Shown: one piece after another, positions 1-9,160 of the stretch
Layout of the letters: every line of letters starts with the position of its first letter
Position numbering within the stretch: position 1 is the first letter of the stretch
Source of the DNA: Methylocella sp.
Lineage (GTDB): Bacteria > Pseudomonadota > Alphaproteobacteria > Rhizobiales > Beijerinckiaceae
Direction: 5' to 3'
Length of the DNA stretch: 64,000 bases
Assembly (NCBI GenBank): GCA_037200525.1
Contig: JBBCGG010000001.1
Span: 3,898,501 to 3,962,500 of the forward strand
Notes under the pieces: model-generated
Told to the model about the DNA's origin: nothing
Seen by the model: only the letters and a program-made list of their open reading frames with translations
Databases searched by the model: none
Translations under genes and position numbers: made by a program

Positions 1-29
1 AAGTCGCCAACTTTCGGAGAAAGTCATGT

Positions 30-728
30 TCAGCGCGGCTTTGCCGAGCCTCCGCCGAGCAGGTCCGGCCGGCGTTCGCGGGTAATCCGCAGCGCTTCGG
101 CTTTGCGCCATGCCTTGATCTTGGCGTGGTCGCCGGAAAGTAGGATCTGTGGAATTTCTCGCCCCTCCCATTCGCGCGGGCGCGTGAAATGCGGATATTC
201 GAGCAGTCCAGCCTCAAAGCTTTCATCGATGCCGGAGGCTTCCTTACCCATTACTCCAGGCAGAAGCCGAACGCAGGCGTCGAGCACGACCATCGCGGCG
301 ATTTCACCACCCGATAAAACATAGTCGCCGATGGACACCTCTTCGAGACGCCGCCCTTCGATCACCCGCTCGTCAACCCCCTCGAAGCGCCCGCAGATCA
401 GCACAACGCCCTCTCCGGCGGCGAGCGATCGCGCGCGGGATTGGGTGAGAGCTTGGCCGCGCGGACTGAGCAGCAGACGCGGACGAGCATCCAGAGGTTC
501 AAGTCCAGCGTCGAGCGCCGCGCCCAAGACGTCAGCGCGAATGACCATCCCAGGGCCCCCGCCGGCCGGCGTATCGTCTACGGCGCGATGACGGCCGAGC
601 CCCTGCTCGCGAATGTCGTGGACGCCAAGCGCCCAAACATCGCGCGCGAGCGCCTCACCGGCCAGCGAAACGCCGAGCGGCCCCGGAAACATCTCCGGAA
701 AGAGGGTAAAAACCGTCGCGCGCCACAT
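30..728 (-). CDS. trmD: tRNA (guanine-N1)-methyltransferase TrmD
   Basis: Methylates G37 next to the anticodon of tRNAs that read CUN, CGG and CCN codons, using S-adenosylmethionine; this prevents +1 frameshifting. The 232 residues are the usual family length. The N-terminus ([16 protein letters not shown]) and the SAM-binding trefoil-knot region ([13 protein letters not shown], then [15 protein letters not shown]) are typical SPOUT/TrmD signatures. It is the last visible gene of a minus-strand unit, starting only 3 nt after the rimM stop, so translational coupling is likely. Any rplS partner would lie beyond the left edge of the window. The identification is secure. Confidence 0.97.
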   Translation of the reverse strand: MWRATVFTLFPEMFPGPLGVSLAGEALARDVWALGVHDIREQGLGRHRAVDDTPAGGGPGMVIRADVLGAALDAGLEPLDARPRLLLSPRGQALTQSRARSLAAGEGVVLICGRFEGVDERVIEGRRLEEVSIGDYVLSGGEIAAMVVLDACVRLLPGVMGKEASGIDESFEAGLLEYPHFTRPREWEGREIPQILLSGDHAKIKAWRKAEALRITRERRPDLLGGGSAKPR

Positions 729-731
729 TGA

Positions 732-1325
732 TCAGATCTCGTCCGGCGAAGGCTTCGTCTGCTCGGGGCGATGCTGGGATTCGTCCGCTTTTTCGGAAAA
801 GAGCTCCGCCTCGATCTCGACAGGCGGCGCGACGATAAGCCGACCGCCCTTTATGTCGATCTCGGGAACGACAGCTTTAGCGAAAGGCAAAAGCAGCGCT
901 TCGCCGCCACCCTCCGGCGCAATCTCCAAAATGTCGCCGGCGCCGAAATTGAGAACGTTGGTCACCCGGCCGATGGATTCGCCGCTCTTCCGCACAGCCG
1001 CGAGTCCGATCAGATCGGCAAGATAAAACTCATCCTCGTCGGTTTTTGGCAGGCAATCGCGCGGCAAAAATAGCTGGAGATTGGTCAGGCTTTCGGCGGC
1101 GGTGCGATCCTCGATTCCGACAATCCTCGCGACGAATACATTGTCTTTCACATGGCGCAGGGTTTTGATCGAAAAGCGCCGGACGCCGCTCGCATCGGTC
1201 AGAGGCTCATAGCTGGCGATTGCGTTCGGGACGTCAGTGAAGGATTGCAGTCGCAAGTCGCCCTTGAGGCCATGCGGGGCTCCAAAACGGCCAACGAGAA
1301 TGCGTTCGCCGCCATGGGCCGCCAT
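732..1325 (-). CDS. rimM: Ribosome maturation factor RimM
   Basis: Assists late assembly of the 30S ribosomal subunit, acting on the head region around S19. The 197-residue protein has the N-terminal RimM beta-barrel (ILVGRFGAPHGLKGDLRL), the linker with FYLADLIGL, and the C-terminal PRC-barrel (GRVTNVLNFGAGDILEI). The acidic tail after the PRC-barrel is longer than in enterobacteria, which is common in alphaproteobacteria. It lies between the aminotransferase gene (3 nt upstream) and trmD (3 nt downstream) and is almost certainly co-transcribed with both. Confidence 0.96.
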   Translation of the reverse strand: MAAHGGERILVGRFGAPHGLKGDLRLQSFTDVPNAIASYEPLTDASGVRRFSIKTLRHVKDNVFVARIVGIEDRTAAESLTNLQLFLPRDCLPKTDEDEFYLADLIGLAAVRKSGESIGRVTNVLNFGAGDILEIAPEGGGEALLLPFAKAVVPEIDIKGGRLIVAPPVEIEAELFSEKADESQHRPEQTKPSPDEI

Positions 1326-1328
1326 ACG

Positions 1329-2762
1329 CTATTTCGCCGCCCGCGCCTTAAGCGCATGGTCGGCCAGCGTCTTGCCGAGCGACCAGACCGCCCCCGGCAC
1401 GCGATGACTGTCGGCGATGACGCTGTCGAACGCGCGTTCGATCCAGTCGCAATCCGCATCATTGATGACCAACGTTGGCAGCAGCTTGACCGTATGATTG
1501 GCGTGTCCCGCCACCTGCGCGAGAATCTTGTGATCCTTGAACAGGGGGATAGTGATGAGCTGGCAGAACAAGCCGGGATTGACGGCCTCGAGCAGGCTCC
1601 AAGACGCCTTAAGCTTCAGGGAGCGCGGAGGCCCGAATTCGACGCCGATCATCAGGCCTTTGCCGCGCACGGATTTGACCAGCTCGTAGCGCTCAGCCAT
1701 CCCCTTGAAAGTTTTCAACAGTCGAGCCCCGGTGCGCTCCGCGTTGCGGATGAGGCCGTCGGCGTCGATGACTTCGAGGGTCGCGAGTCCAGCCGCCATG
1801 GCGAGATCATTCTTCGCGAATGTCGAGCCATGCACGACAGCGCGGTCCATGCGGTTGAATACTTTGCCGAACACATGCTTACGGGTCAGGACCGCGCCGA
1901 CCGGCACATGGCCGCCCGACAGCGCCTTGGAGAGGAGCACCATATCGGGCTCGACGCCCCAATGTTCAATCGCCAGAAAACGCCCGGTGCGGCCAAGCCC
2001 GGTCTGAATTTCGTCGGCGATGAACAGAGCGCCATGTCTGCGGCAAAGCGCAGCCGCGTCGGAAAGATAGTTGTCGTCCGGGAGATTGACGCCCTTGCCC
2101 TGAATCGGCTCGACAATAAAGGCTGCGACGTCGCCGGCCTGCAGCGCTTTTTCAAGGGCCGCCAGGTCGTTGAAAGGGACCTCGACGCAGCCGGGGACGA
2201 GGGGACCAAACCCCTCGCGGAAAATCGCATCGCCGTTGAGGGACAGCGCGCCATAGGAAAGGCCGTGAAAAGCATGTCCGCAATAAACAATTCCCGGCCG
2301 CCCGGTGGCGCGGCGCGCAAACTTGATCGCCGCCTCGACAGTCTCCGCTCCGGAATTGGTGAAAAAGACTTTGTCGAGAAAAGGAACAAACCCCAGCAAT
2401 CTCTCCGCCAGCAAAGCGCCAAGGACAGAAACGTCCATCTGCACGAGATTGGGGAAATCGCTCGCGAGGACGCTGGTCAAAGCCTCCCGCAGCACGGGAT
2501 GGTTACGGCCAACGCCAAACACGCCCCATCCGCTCAGCAGATCCAGATAGCGATCGCCCCGGCGGTCGAAAAGATACTGGCCCTCGCCTTTCTGAAACGC
2601 AACGTCGAAACCTATCGTCTGCAGCACGCGAACCATCATCTCGTTCATGTGCTCCACGTGCAGCCCGTAACGCTCCGACTCGCGCTCCGCGACCATGGCG
2701 CGAATGTCGAAACGCCGCGTGGGCCGGTCGAGGGTAATCTCCTGAAACGATATGTTTTTCAT
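1329..2762 (-). CDS. Class III PLP-dependent aminotransferase, HpnO-like
   Basis: A 477-residue fold-type I aminotransferase of the ornithine/acetylornithine class. Visible motifs are GVGRNHP, the cofactor-binding FTNSGAETVEAAIKFAR, the FIVEPIQGKGV strand, the metal/PLP Asp in LFIADEIQTGLGRTG, and the Schiff-base lysine in LLSKALSGGHVPVG. The long N-terminal extension before the catalytic core and the overall pattern recall HpnO, which aminates bacteriohopane side chains to aminobacteriohopanetriol in methanotrophs and Rhodopseudomonas. That assignment is an inference from resemblance only; ornithine or diaminobutyrate transaminase is the alternative. It heads the unit with rimM and trmD at a 3-nt spacing. 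Confidence 0.72.
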   Translation of the reverse strand: MKNISFQEITLDRPTRRFDIRAMVAERESERYGLHVEHMNEMMVRVLQTIGFDVAFQKGEGQYLFDRRGDRYLDLLSGWGVFGVGRNHPVLREALTSVLASDFPNLVQMDVSVLGALLAERLLGFVPFLDKVFFTNSGAETVEAAIKFARRATGRPGIVYCGHAFHGLSYGALSLNGDAIFREGFGPLVPGCVEVPFNDLAALEKALQAGDVAAFIVEPIQGKGVNLPDDNYLSDAAALCRRHGALFIADEIQTGLGRTGRFLAIEHWGVEPDMVLLSKALSGGHVPVGAVLTRKHVFGKVFNRMDRAVVHGSTFAKNDLAMAAGLATLEVIDADGLIRNAERTGARLLKTFKGMAERYELVKSVRGKGLMIGVEFGPPRSLKLKASWSLLEAVNPGLFCQLITIPLFKDHKILAQVAGHANHTVKLLPTLVINDADCDWIERAFDSVIADSHRVPGAVWSLGKTLADHALKARAAK

Positions 2763-3124
2763 TGATCACACTTTAAGCTTGCCGCTGAGCGTCTGAAGGA
2801 TAGCGCTCAATGGCCTCACCATTGAGGCAAGCAGCAAAATCGCACTCACCTTGATTGTTTGCATGGATGAGACCGATAATTCCCGATCCATGCCCATGCA
2901 AAAATGAGTTTGAAGTTACTGCGAAACGTAGGTCGAACCCTTTGCCGGCAATCCCGGAGCAGAGACTCCACGTAACGCTAATGGCGTTTACAGGATCGGT
3001 AAAGACAACGGTTGAGCTTAAAAAATGTTCCGCCGCGGGGAAAATCAGGCGGTGAGTAAATCTTTGCAACACTCCTCCAGACGAGCGGCGACGCTTCGCC
3101 GCGTCCGGGTTTCAGCATGTCCGA
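2763..3124. other. Intergenic region with no recognised gene
   Basis: The 362 bases between the aminotransferase start and the tRNA contain short open frames on both strands (up to 99 codons on the minus strand), but none shows a recognisable domain or a convincing ribosome binding site. The region must hold the promoter of the aminotransferase-rimM-trmD unit on the minus strand. Confidence 0.5.
3085..3102 (-). terminator. Hairpin downstream of tRNA-Val
   Basis: A perfect 7-bp stem (GCGGCGA / TCGCCGC) with a 4-nt loop lies 23 nt past the tRNA 3' end. There is no following T-run, so it may be a processing or weak termination hairpin rather than a canonical intrinsic terminator. Confidence 0.35.
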
Positions 3125-3199
<75 letters not shown>

Positions 3200-3507
3200 G
3201 AGCTTCCCTGTGAGGGGATAGCTTCCGCGCCAGCATATACCGGCTCGTGGAGGGAGGCGCAAGCTGCAAAGATTTCCTATTTTCCGCTGCCGGCGCATGC
3301 GCGAATTGGTCTCGTGGGCACCTGCGGCGGGAGCGGAACCGCCTCACAGTTATGCGATCACTATTTCCTTCTGTTTGTTACAATGGATCATTTTTGCGGG
3401 AATTCTGCAGCATGGCCAAGCCAGGGAAAACCTGCAAGACTTCCAAAATCGGCGGATTTTTGGGTTCCGACCACCGGAAAATCCGCCTCGGGGTCAGAGA
3501 CAGCGCG

Positions 3508-4950
3508 ATGAGCGACAAAGATCAATCCCCCGCACCCGAAGAGCGCGATGATCGGACGGCTTTCCGTCCGACAGCTGAGCCAAAGCCGCAACCGGACGCG
3601 GCTCCCACTCATCATTCGCAAGACACAATGAGGGCGCGGGCAAGCAGCGAGGATCCCGCCATATCCCGGACCAGTTCCCCCCAGCGCTCGACCGACGACG
3701 CTGATTCGGTTTTGAAGCCAGCGCCGCCGCCACGGCAGCCGGTTGCGCCGGGCCAGAATCTCAGCATCCCGAACGACAATCCGATCCTGCGGGCGGCGGG
3801 ACCGCTGCTGCTTCTGCTCGGCCGTTTGCGGGCTGCGCTTCTCCGGGTCCCTCGGCCTGGGCCAACCGCGCGGATCGCCGCAGCGATAGAGACATGCGAC
3901 CGCGACATGAGAAGCGCCGGCGTCGCGCCGGACGACGCTGCCGCCGCCAAATACGTCCTATGCGCGACCGCTGACGAGGTCCTGGGCAATCTTCCGGGCG
4001 GCGATGGCGCCGACGCGGCCCGATCTGGGCTAGTGGCGCATTTTTTTAGTGAAAACAACGACGGGCGCCGTTTTCTCGCCGAACTCGACCGCGCCAAGCG
4101 GAGCCCCCGCGCGCATTACTTCTTGCTCGAACTGATTCACGCTTGTCTGACGTTGGGATTTCAGGGCTCCGACCGAATGTTGTCCGGCCGGGAGGCCACT
4201 TTGCAGAAGATTCGGCGCGACCTCTCGGAGCTTCTGCAAAAAACACAGCCCATCCAGCAATCATTGTCGACGCATTGGCGTGGCCAGTCGCTTGGCTGTC
4301 ACGCCGTTCGTCTGCGCGCGCCGCTCTGGGTTTCCGCCAGCGTCATCGCTCTTGCGTTGTTCGGCGTCTTCGTCGGATTCCGGATCGCCCTCGGTCATCG
4401 CGCGGAGGCGGCGGCCGAAGCGCTCGGCGCGTTGAATCCGCCGACGCAGGCAGCGATCGGCCGCAAAGTCGCGGTCGCGCCGCCCCCGCTTCCGCCGCCA
4501 ACGGAGGCGCAAGTCTCCCAACTCAATCACATCCGTAATGTATTGGGGCCGAATATCGCGGCGGGAACCATCCGCGTCGATTCGACCGCCAATCAGATCG
4601 TCATTCGCATCTCCGACAGCTTTCTGTTCCAACCTGGGAAATCGGCCATTCTCGACGATGCGCGCGCGCTCATGATGTATATCGCGCTCGCGCTCGACGA
4701 CGAAAAAGCCGTCAGGGTCGTCGGGCATTCCGACGCTGCGCCAATCTCCAACGCGCGGTTCGCTTCGAATTTCGAACTGTCTCTGGAGCAGGCCAAAGCC
4801 GTGAGCGCTCTGCTGAAACAGTCCCTCTCGCAGCCGGAGCGGGTCGAGGCGGAAGGCAAAGGCCCTGATGCGCCGATCGCGTCGAACGATACGCCCGAAG
4901 GGCGCGACCAGAATCGCCGGGTCGAAATCATCGTCCCACGCAGCGATTGA
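3508..4950 (+). CDS. tssL: Type VI secretion membrane-complex protein TssL (DotU/ImpK) with OmpA domain
   Basis: TssL is the inner-membrane subunit of the T6SS trans-envelope complex and contacts TssM. The ATG chosen begins MSDKDQSPAPE and gives 480 residues; the frame is open further upstream but without family similarity. Order: a proline-rich hydrophilic N-terminus, a DotU domain (YVLCATADEVLGNLPGG; LLELIHACLTLGFQG), one membrane helix (VSASVIALALFGVFVGF), a proline-rich linker and a C-terminal OmpA-type peptidoglycan-binding domain (VRVVGHSDAAP; SLEQAKAV; NRRVEIIV). Such extended TssL proteins anchor the complex to the cell wall. tssM follows after 66 nt. No other T6SS gene is visible nearby. 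Confidence 0.9.
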   Translation: MSDKDQSPAPEERDDRTAFRPTAEPKPQPDAAPTHHSQDTMRARASSEDPAISRTSSPQRSTDDADSVLKPAPPPRQPVAPGQNLSIPNDNPILRAAGPLLLLLGRLRAALLRVPRPGPTARIAAAIETCDRDMRSAGVAPDDAAAAKYVLCATADEVLGNLPGGDGADAARSGLVAHFFSENNDGRRFLAELDRAKRSPRAHYFLLELIHACLTLGFQGSDRMLSGREATLQKIRRDLSELLQKTQPIQQSLSTHWRGQSLGCHAVRLRAPLWVSASVIALALFGVFVGFRIALGHRAEAAAEALGALNPPTQAAIGRKVAVAPPPLPPPTEAQVSQLNHIRNVLGPNIAAGTIRVDSTANQIVIRISDSFLFQPGKSAILDDARALMMYIALALDDEKAVRVVGHSDAAPISNARFASNFELSLEQAKAVSALLKQSLSQPERVEAEGKGPDAPIASNDTPEGRDQNRRVEIIVPRSD

Positions 4951-5016
4951 GGCCGGCGTGAGCGTGAGTTCCGACGCATATTCTGTCCAAAAGGTCAGCA
5001 GCTTTAGGCGCGCTTT

Positions 5017-8000
5017 ATGAGTGGAACATCCTGGTTACGCATCCTCATCAGATTGATTGGCGCGATCGCGGTCGCGACGCTGATCTGGTTCGGGGGCCCG
5101 CTCCTGCCCTTCCGCGAGACTCATCCGCTTGAGGAGGCCTTTCCGCGGCTTGCGGCGATCCTAGCCGTCTTCGCGCTCGTTGCGAGCGCTGGACTCTATA
5201 GGTGGCGTCGGCGCCGCAAAGGGGTCGAGCGCATCGCTCGCGGCATGAGCGTCGACGAAAGCGACGCTCCGCTTTTGACCGCGCGCATGAAAGAGGCGCT
5301 CAGCGCGTTGCGCAACCGTGGCGGCCTCGCAAAGTATCTCTATGACCTGCCCTGGTATGTGGTGATCGGACCGCCTGGATCCGGCAAATCGACAGCGCTC
5401 GTCAATTCGGGATTGAAGTTTCCGTTGACCGCCGGCATTGCGCCTCGCGCGGTCGCAGGCGTCGGAGGCGCACGCGGCTGCGATTGGTGGTTCGCCAGCG
5501 ACGCCGTATTCCTCGAAACCGCAGATCGCCATACGACGCAGGATTTAGACGCCAAGCCGAATCAAAACAGCTGGGCCGCCTTCCTCGATCTGCTCAAACG
5601 CAATCGCTCCCGCCAGCCGATCAATGGCGTTCTCGTCGCCTTCAGCTTGGAAGATCTGCTTATCCTTCCGCCGGCCGAAGTCGCGGCTCATGCCGCCGCC
5701 ATCAAAGCGCAGCTCCTCGAATTGCGCCAGCGGCTGAAGGTCGATTTTCCCGTCTATGCGTTGTTCACCAAGGCCGATCTCGTGGTCGGCTTCATGGAGT
5801 TTTTCGCAGATCTCGACGAGGCCGGCCGGACGCAGGTCTGGGGCGAGACGTTTCAAACGACGGACAAGAGCAAATCCATGCTCGCCGAGGCTCCAGCCGC
5901 CTTTGCGGCCCTCGTCGAGCGGTTGAACAAACGCGTGACCCGGAGATTAGCCGAGGAGAAGGACGCGACAAACCGTATTCTTCTGTTCGGATTTCCCGCG
6001 CAAATGGCGGCGCTGCGCCAGCCCGTCACAAATTTTCTCAGCAAGATTTTCGATCCGGCGCACTATCAGAGCAACGCCGCCCTGCGCGGGTTCTACTTCT
6101 CCTCGGCGACGCAGCAAGGCGCGCCAATCGATCAATTGCTCGGCGCGCTCGCCAAGGGATTAGCCGCTGAGGCGGTCGGAGCTCCCGCCTATTCCGGCCA
6201 GCGCAAGAGCTTTTTTCTGACCGACCTGATCAGGAAGGTGTTGATTGGCGAGGCCGGCTGGGTGTCGACGCAGCGCGGCCAGCGTGTGGTCAAGAAGGTC
6301 GCCCTCGCGAGCATGCTCGTCGCCGCGCCGCTCCTCATCGGCGCGTGGTGGATCAACTACGCAAGGAACAGCGACCGGATAGCCCATATTGAAGAGGCGG
6401 CGGCCAAATATTCCGTGCTCGCCGGGGACGTCGGCCGCTCCGATACAGTCAGTGACCGCGATCTGAGTAAAATCCTTCCCGAATTGCATTCGCTGCGGTT
6501 TTTGCCGGGCGGTTTCGGCGATAATTCCAACTCGCTGTCCGGCGGCTTCGGATTGAACCAAAGCGCGCGGCTGAAATCCGCGGCGGAGACTGCCTATGGC
6601 GTCGGCCTCGAACGTCTGCTGCGGCCGCGCCTCATCTATCGACTCGAGGAGCGGCTCGAAGCCAATGGCAATGATCCTGCGGCGCTGTTTGAGGCGCTCA
6701 AGGTCTATTTGATGCTGGGCGGGCTCGCGAGGGCAGATCGGCAATTGCTGATCAATTGGATGGAGCGCGATTGGTCGGAAAATCTTTATCCCGGACCAAG
6801 GAACAGCGAAGGACGCAAGGAGCTCGAACAGCATCTCCTCGCCATGCTCGATCTCGAAACGGGGCGCGGCTCCTCCGTGCCGTTGAACGGCCCGCTTGTC
6901 GAGAAAATCCAGGCAAAGCTGGCGAGCGAAAATGTCGCCGATCGCGCTTTTCGGACGTTGGCGGCGCGGGCGAAGGCGAGCTCGCGCCCCGATTGGTCAG
7001 CGGGCAAAGCCGGCGGCGCCGAAGCTTTGGTTGTCTTCGACCAATCGATCGGGGCGATCCAGGTCCCTTATTTTCTGACCAAGCCCGGCTTCGAACAGGA
7101 CTTCATCATGGCCGCGCCCGGCATCGTCGATGAAATATCGCGGGATCGATGGGTTCTGGGCGCAGCCGGCGAGCAACCGGCGATCGCGGAGCAGTATGAC
7201 AAGCTGGAGGAAAATCTGGTCGACGTTTACGCCAAAGCTTTCATTGACGCATGGCGCGAGGCCATCGACAAATTGAAGCTTCGGCGCCTGATCACTGAGC
7301 GACCGTCCTATCCGCTATTGGCCGCGGCATCCTCCAGCGCTTCGCCGATTGGCCGCCTTCTCCAATCGATCCGCGACGAGACGCTGTTGACCGACGCGGA
7401 GCAGGCTCTTGCGACGGACGCCGCAGGCGACGAGCCGCCCGTCGCCTCCATCACGGGAGCGGGCGGACAGACGCCGGCGCAAATGATCGATGCGGCGCTT
7501 GCGCCCTTTCATCGACTGGTCGAAGGCGATGCGGGGCGGCGGCCAATCGACCTCGTGATTTCGCAATTGAATGAGATCCGCGCCAATCTGAGCCGCCTCG
7601 CCTCGAACGGCTCCTCCGCCGATCAGCTGGAGAGCCAAATCGCCGCCAGCGTCGCCAAGCTCAAGACCGATGCATCGAGCCTGCCGCAACCCTTCAATCA
7701 TATGATGGAGGAGACTGCTGATGACGCGACGCGCGAAATTGTCGATCTCGTTGTCGCGAGGACCGCCGACAAATTGCGCAATTCCGTCACCATGGCTTGC
7801 CGGGAACGGATCTCAAGCCGTTTTCCTTTCAACCGGTCCGCCGCGCGCGATGTCTCGCTGGAGGATTTCGCCCGCATGTTCGGGCCGAAAGGATTGATCG
7901 ACCAGTTCGTCAGCGAAAATATTCTCCCCGCATCCGGGGCGGAATGGAAATGGCGCGACGGCAGCCAGCTCGCCAAAAAACTCGCGCCGACGGCGCTGGC

Positions 8001-8424
8001 CGATTTCCAGCTCGCGGCCGAGATCCGCGAGGCGTTCTTCGGGGCCGACTCCGCGGTCCCTGGTTTTTCCTATGCGGTGACGCCGCCAGCGCTCCGCGCC
8101 TCAAGGCTGGAGATCGACGCGACAGTCATCAACGGCGGCGCCAAAGCGATAACTGTGCAATGGCCAGGTCCAGCTGCAATTCACCGCACAGCGCTCAGAC
8201 TTCGTTCCAGCAAAGCTCCAGCCATTGAGCGTCAAGGCGTCTGGTCGATCTACCGGATGCTTGACGCCGGTCGCGTCAATGGCGATGGAACCCTCGCGAC
8301 TTTCTCTATCGGCGGCCGCGATCTGCAATATCGGTTCAATGCGAGCGCGACTTCCCCTAGCGCAACCTTAAAGCCGCTCGACTTGATTCAGTTGCGCAAA
8401 TTCCACTGCCCCAACGGAGCCTGA
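5017..8424 (+). CDS. tssM: Type VI secretion membrane-complex protein TssM (IcmF/ImpL)
   Basis: The 1135 residues match full-length TssM, the large inner-membrane/periplasmic subunit that forms the T6SS channel with TssL and TssJ. Two hydrophobic segments lie near the N-terminus, followed by a cytoplasmic NTPase-like domain with a Walker A motif (GPPGSGKSTAL), then a third membrane helix (VALASMLVAAPLLIGAWW) and a long periplasmic part ending in the IcmF C-terminal fold. The Walker A is intact, unlike in some TssM proteins. It lies 66 nt downstream of tssL and is presumably co-transcribed. No tssJ, tssBC, hcp, clpV or vgrG is present around it. Confidence 0.93.
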   Translation: MSGTSWLRILIRLIGAIAVATLIWFGGPLLPFRETHPLEEAFPRLAAILAVFALVASAGLYRWRRRRKGVERIARGMSVDESDAPLLTARMKEALSALRNRGGLAKYLYDLPWYVVIGPPGSGKSTALVNSGLKFPLTAGIAPRAVAGVGGARGCDWWFASDAVFLETADRHTTQDLDAKPNQNSWAAFLDLLKRNRSRQPINGVLVAFSLEDLLILPPAEVAAHAAAIKAQLLELRQRLKVDFPVYALFTKADLVVGFMEFFADLDEAGRTQVWGETFQTTDKSKSMLAEAPAAFAALVERLNKRVTRRLAEEKDATNRILLFGFPAQMAALRQPVTNFLSKIFDPAHYQSNAALRGFYFSSATQQGAPIDQLLGALAKGLAAEAVGAPAYSGQRKSFFLTDLIRKVLIGEAGWVSTQRGQRVVKKVALASMLVAAPLLIGAWWINYARNSDRIAHIEEAAAKYSVLAGDVGRSDTVSDRDLSKILPELHSLRFLPGGFGDNSNSLSGGFGLNQSARLKSAAETAYGVGLERLLRPRLIYRLEERLEANGNDPAALFEALKVYLMLGGLARADRQLLINWMERDWSENLYPGPRNSEGRKELEQHLLAMLDLETGRGSSVPLNGPLVEKIQAKLASENVADRAFRTLAARAKASSRPDWSAGKAGGAEALVVFDQSIGAIQVPYFLTKPGFEQDFIMAAPGIVDEISRDRWVLGAAGEQPAIAEQYDKLEENLVDVYAKAFIDAWREAIDKLKLRRLITERPSYPLLAAASSSASPIGRLLQSIRDETLLTDAEQALATDAAGDEPPVASITGAGGQTPAQMIDAALAPFHRLVEGDAGRRPIDLVISQLNEIRANLSRLASNGSSADQLESQIAASVAKLKTDASSLPQPFNHMMEETADDATREIVDLVVARTADKLRNSVTMACRERISSRFPFNRSAARDVSLEDFARMFGPKGLIDQFVSENILPASGAEWKWRDGSQLAKKLAPTALADFQLAAEIREAFFGADSAVPGFSYAVTPPALRASRLEIDATVINGGAKAITVQWPGPAAIHRTALRLRSSKAPAIERQGVWSIYRMLDAGRVNGDGTLATFSIGGRDLQYRFNASATSPSATLKPLDLIQLRKFHCPNGA

Positions 8425-8491
8425 TAAGCCTGAGGCGACGATGCAATCGGGATAAGGTCAGCAATCGACCGCGCGATCGATTCGACTTGGC

Positions 8492-8521
8492 CCAATCAGG
8501 TCTTGGTCCAATCAGGTCTTG
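8492..8521. repeat. Tandem duplication with a 16-bp period
   Basis: CCAATCAGGTCTTG occurs at 8492 and again at 8508, giving a perfect two-unit tandem repeat just after tssM. It is probably a simple slippage duplication; no function is suggested by its position. Confidence 0.8.
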
Positions 8522-8708
8522 CTTGTTTTCGCGGAGCGACGCCAACTTCAGGGTCCGCGAGACGCCGCCGCGCGTCCCCGGCCCCGCAGCCATCGCGATC
8601 AGAAAGCGTTCGCCACAATTTGTCGTTCACCTAGCTAAGCAGTATTTTGAATGATTATAAATTGAAAAGGCGCGGCATTGCTTGTCTAGACCCAATCTAA
8701 TCTTCGAC

Positions 8709-8732
8709 ATTGCATTGCAATTCATTAAATGA
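8709..8732 (+). promoter_or_regulatory. Two adjacent palindromes upstream of bfd, candidate iron-responsive operator
   Basis: ATTGCA-T-TGCAAT (8709-8721) is followed immediately by TCATT-A-AATGA (8722-8732), both perfect, about 67 nt before the bfd start. Their AT-rich dyad character and position fit a Fur-, Mur- or Irr-type operator controlling an iron-release ferredoxin. The match to any one consensus is only partial, so the regulator is not assigned. Confidence 0.35.
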
Positions 8733-8798
8733 TGCGCTACATCGAACTCGACTCGTCGCTTCGCAAAACGCTGTTTGGCTCGAATATTTGGTGCCTGA

Positions 8799-9089
8799 AT
8801 GATTGTATGCTCGTGCAATGTTCTGACCGACGCCACTATCAAAGCGACCCTCGCCGGGTCGGCAGGTCAGGCTTGTCCGCGCACGCCGGGCGCCGTTTAT
8901 AAATGCCTCGGTTGCAGCCCCAATTGCGGGCGCTGCATAAAGACGGTGCGAAAGATCATCCGTGACGCGCTCGGCGATGCGCCAAGCGCCTGCGTCGACG
9001 AGGCTTGTCAGCCGCAGGATCTTCCGGTCTGCGAGCTGGAGACGCTCACCGTCACCGAAGAACAGGTTTTTTTCCCGATCGTTCCCTAA
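8799..9089 (+). CDS. bfd: Bacterioferritin-associated ferredoxin-like [2Fe-2S] protein
   Basis: Bfd binds bacterioferritin and reduces the stored ferric core to release Fe2+. The 96-residue protein starts MIVCSCNVLTD, giving cluster ligands Cys4 and Cys6, and has CLGCSPNCGRC with the second CxxC pair at Cys43 and Cys46, the arrangement usual in alphaproteobacteria. The BFD-like helical fold ends near residue 60. The remaining 35 residues form a C-terminal extension with two more cysteines that is not part of the standard domain. No bacterioferritin gene is adjacent. Iron-dependent control is likely given the palindromes upstream. Confidence 0.88.
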   Translation: MIVCSCNVLTDATIKATLAGSAGQACPRTPGAVYKCLGCSPNCGRCIKTVRKIIRDALGDAPSACVDEACQPQDLPVCELETLTVTEEQVFFPIVP

Positions 9090-9160
9090 AGAGGCAGCGC
9101 GATGACGTCGCCGCGTCTGGGACAGACGGATCTGTCCCAGCGATCTTTTTGACGTTCGGG

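Larger units (their letters stand above)
8425..8798. other. Intergenic region between tssM and bfd
   Basis: These 374 bases contain a 16-bp tandem duplication and, nearer bfd, two adjacent palindromes, both described separately. A 71-codon open frame on the minus strand overlaps the bfd start and has no recognisable similarity. No gene is called. Confidence 0.5.

Noticed and set aside
1152..2765. 537-codon plus-strand open frame
   Set aside because: It is antisense to the aminotransferase and rimM genes; it is caused by GC-rich codon structure. Similar shadows at 33850-35250 and 62324-63631 are antisense to uvrA and clpB.
2773..3072. 99-codon minus-strand ORF
   Set aside because: No ribosome binding site, domain or coding-like composition; left as intergenic.
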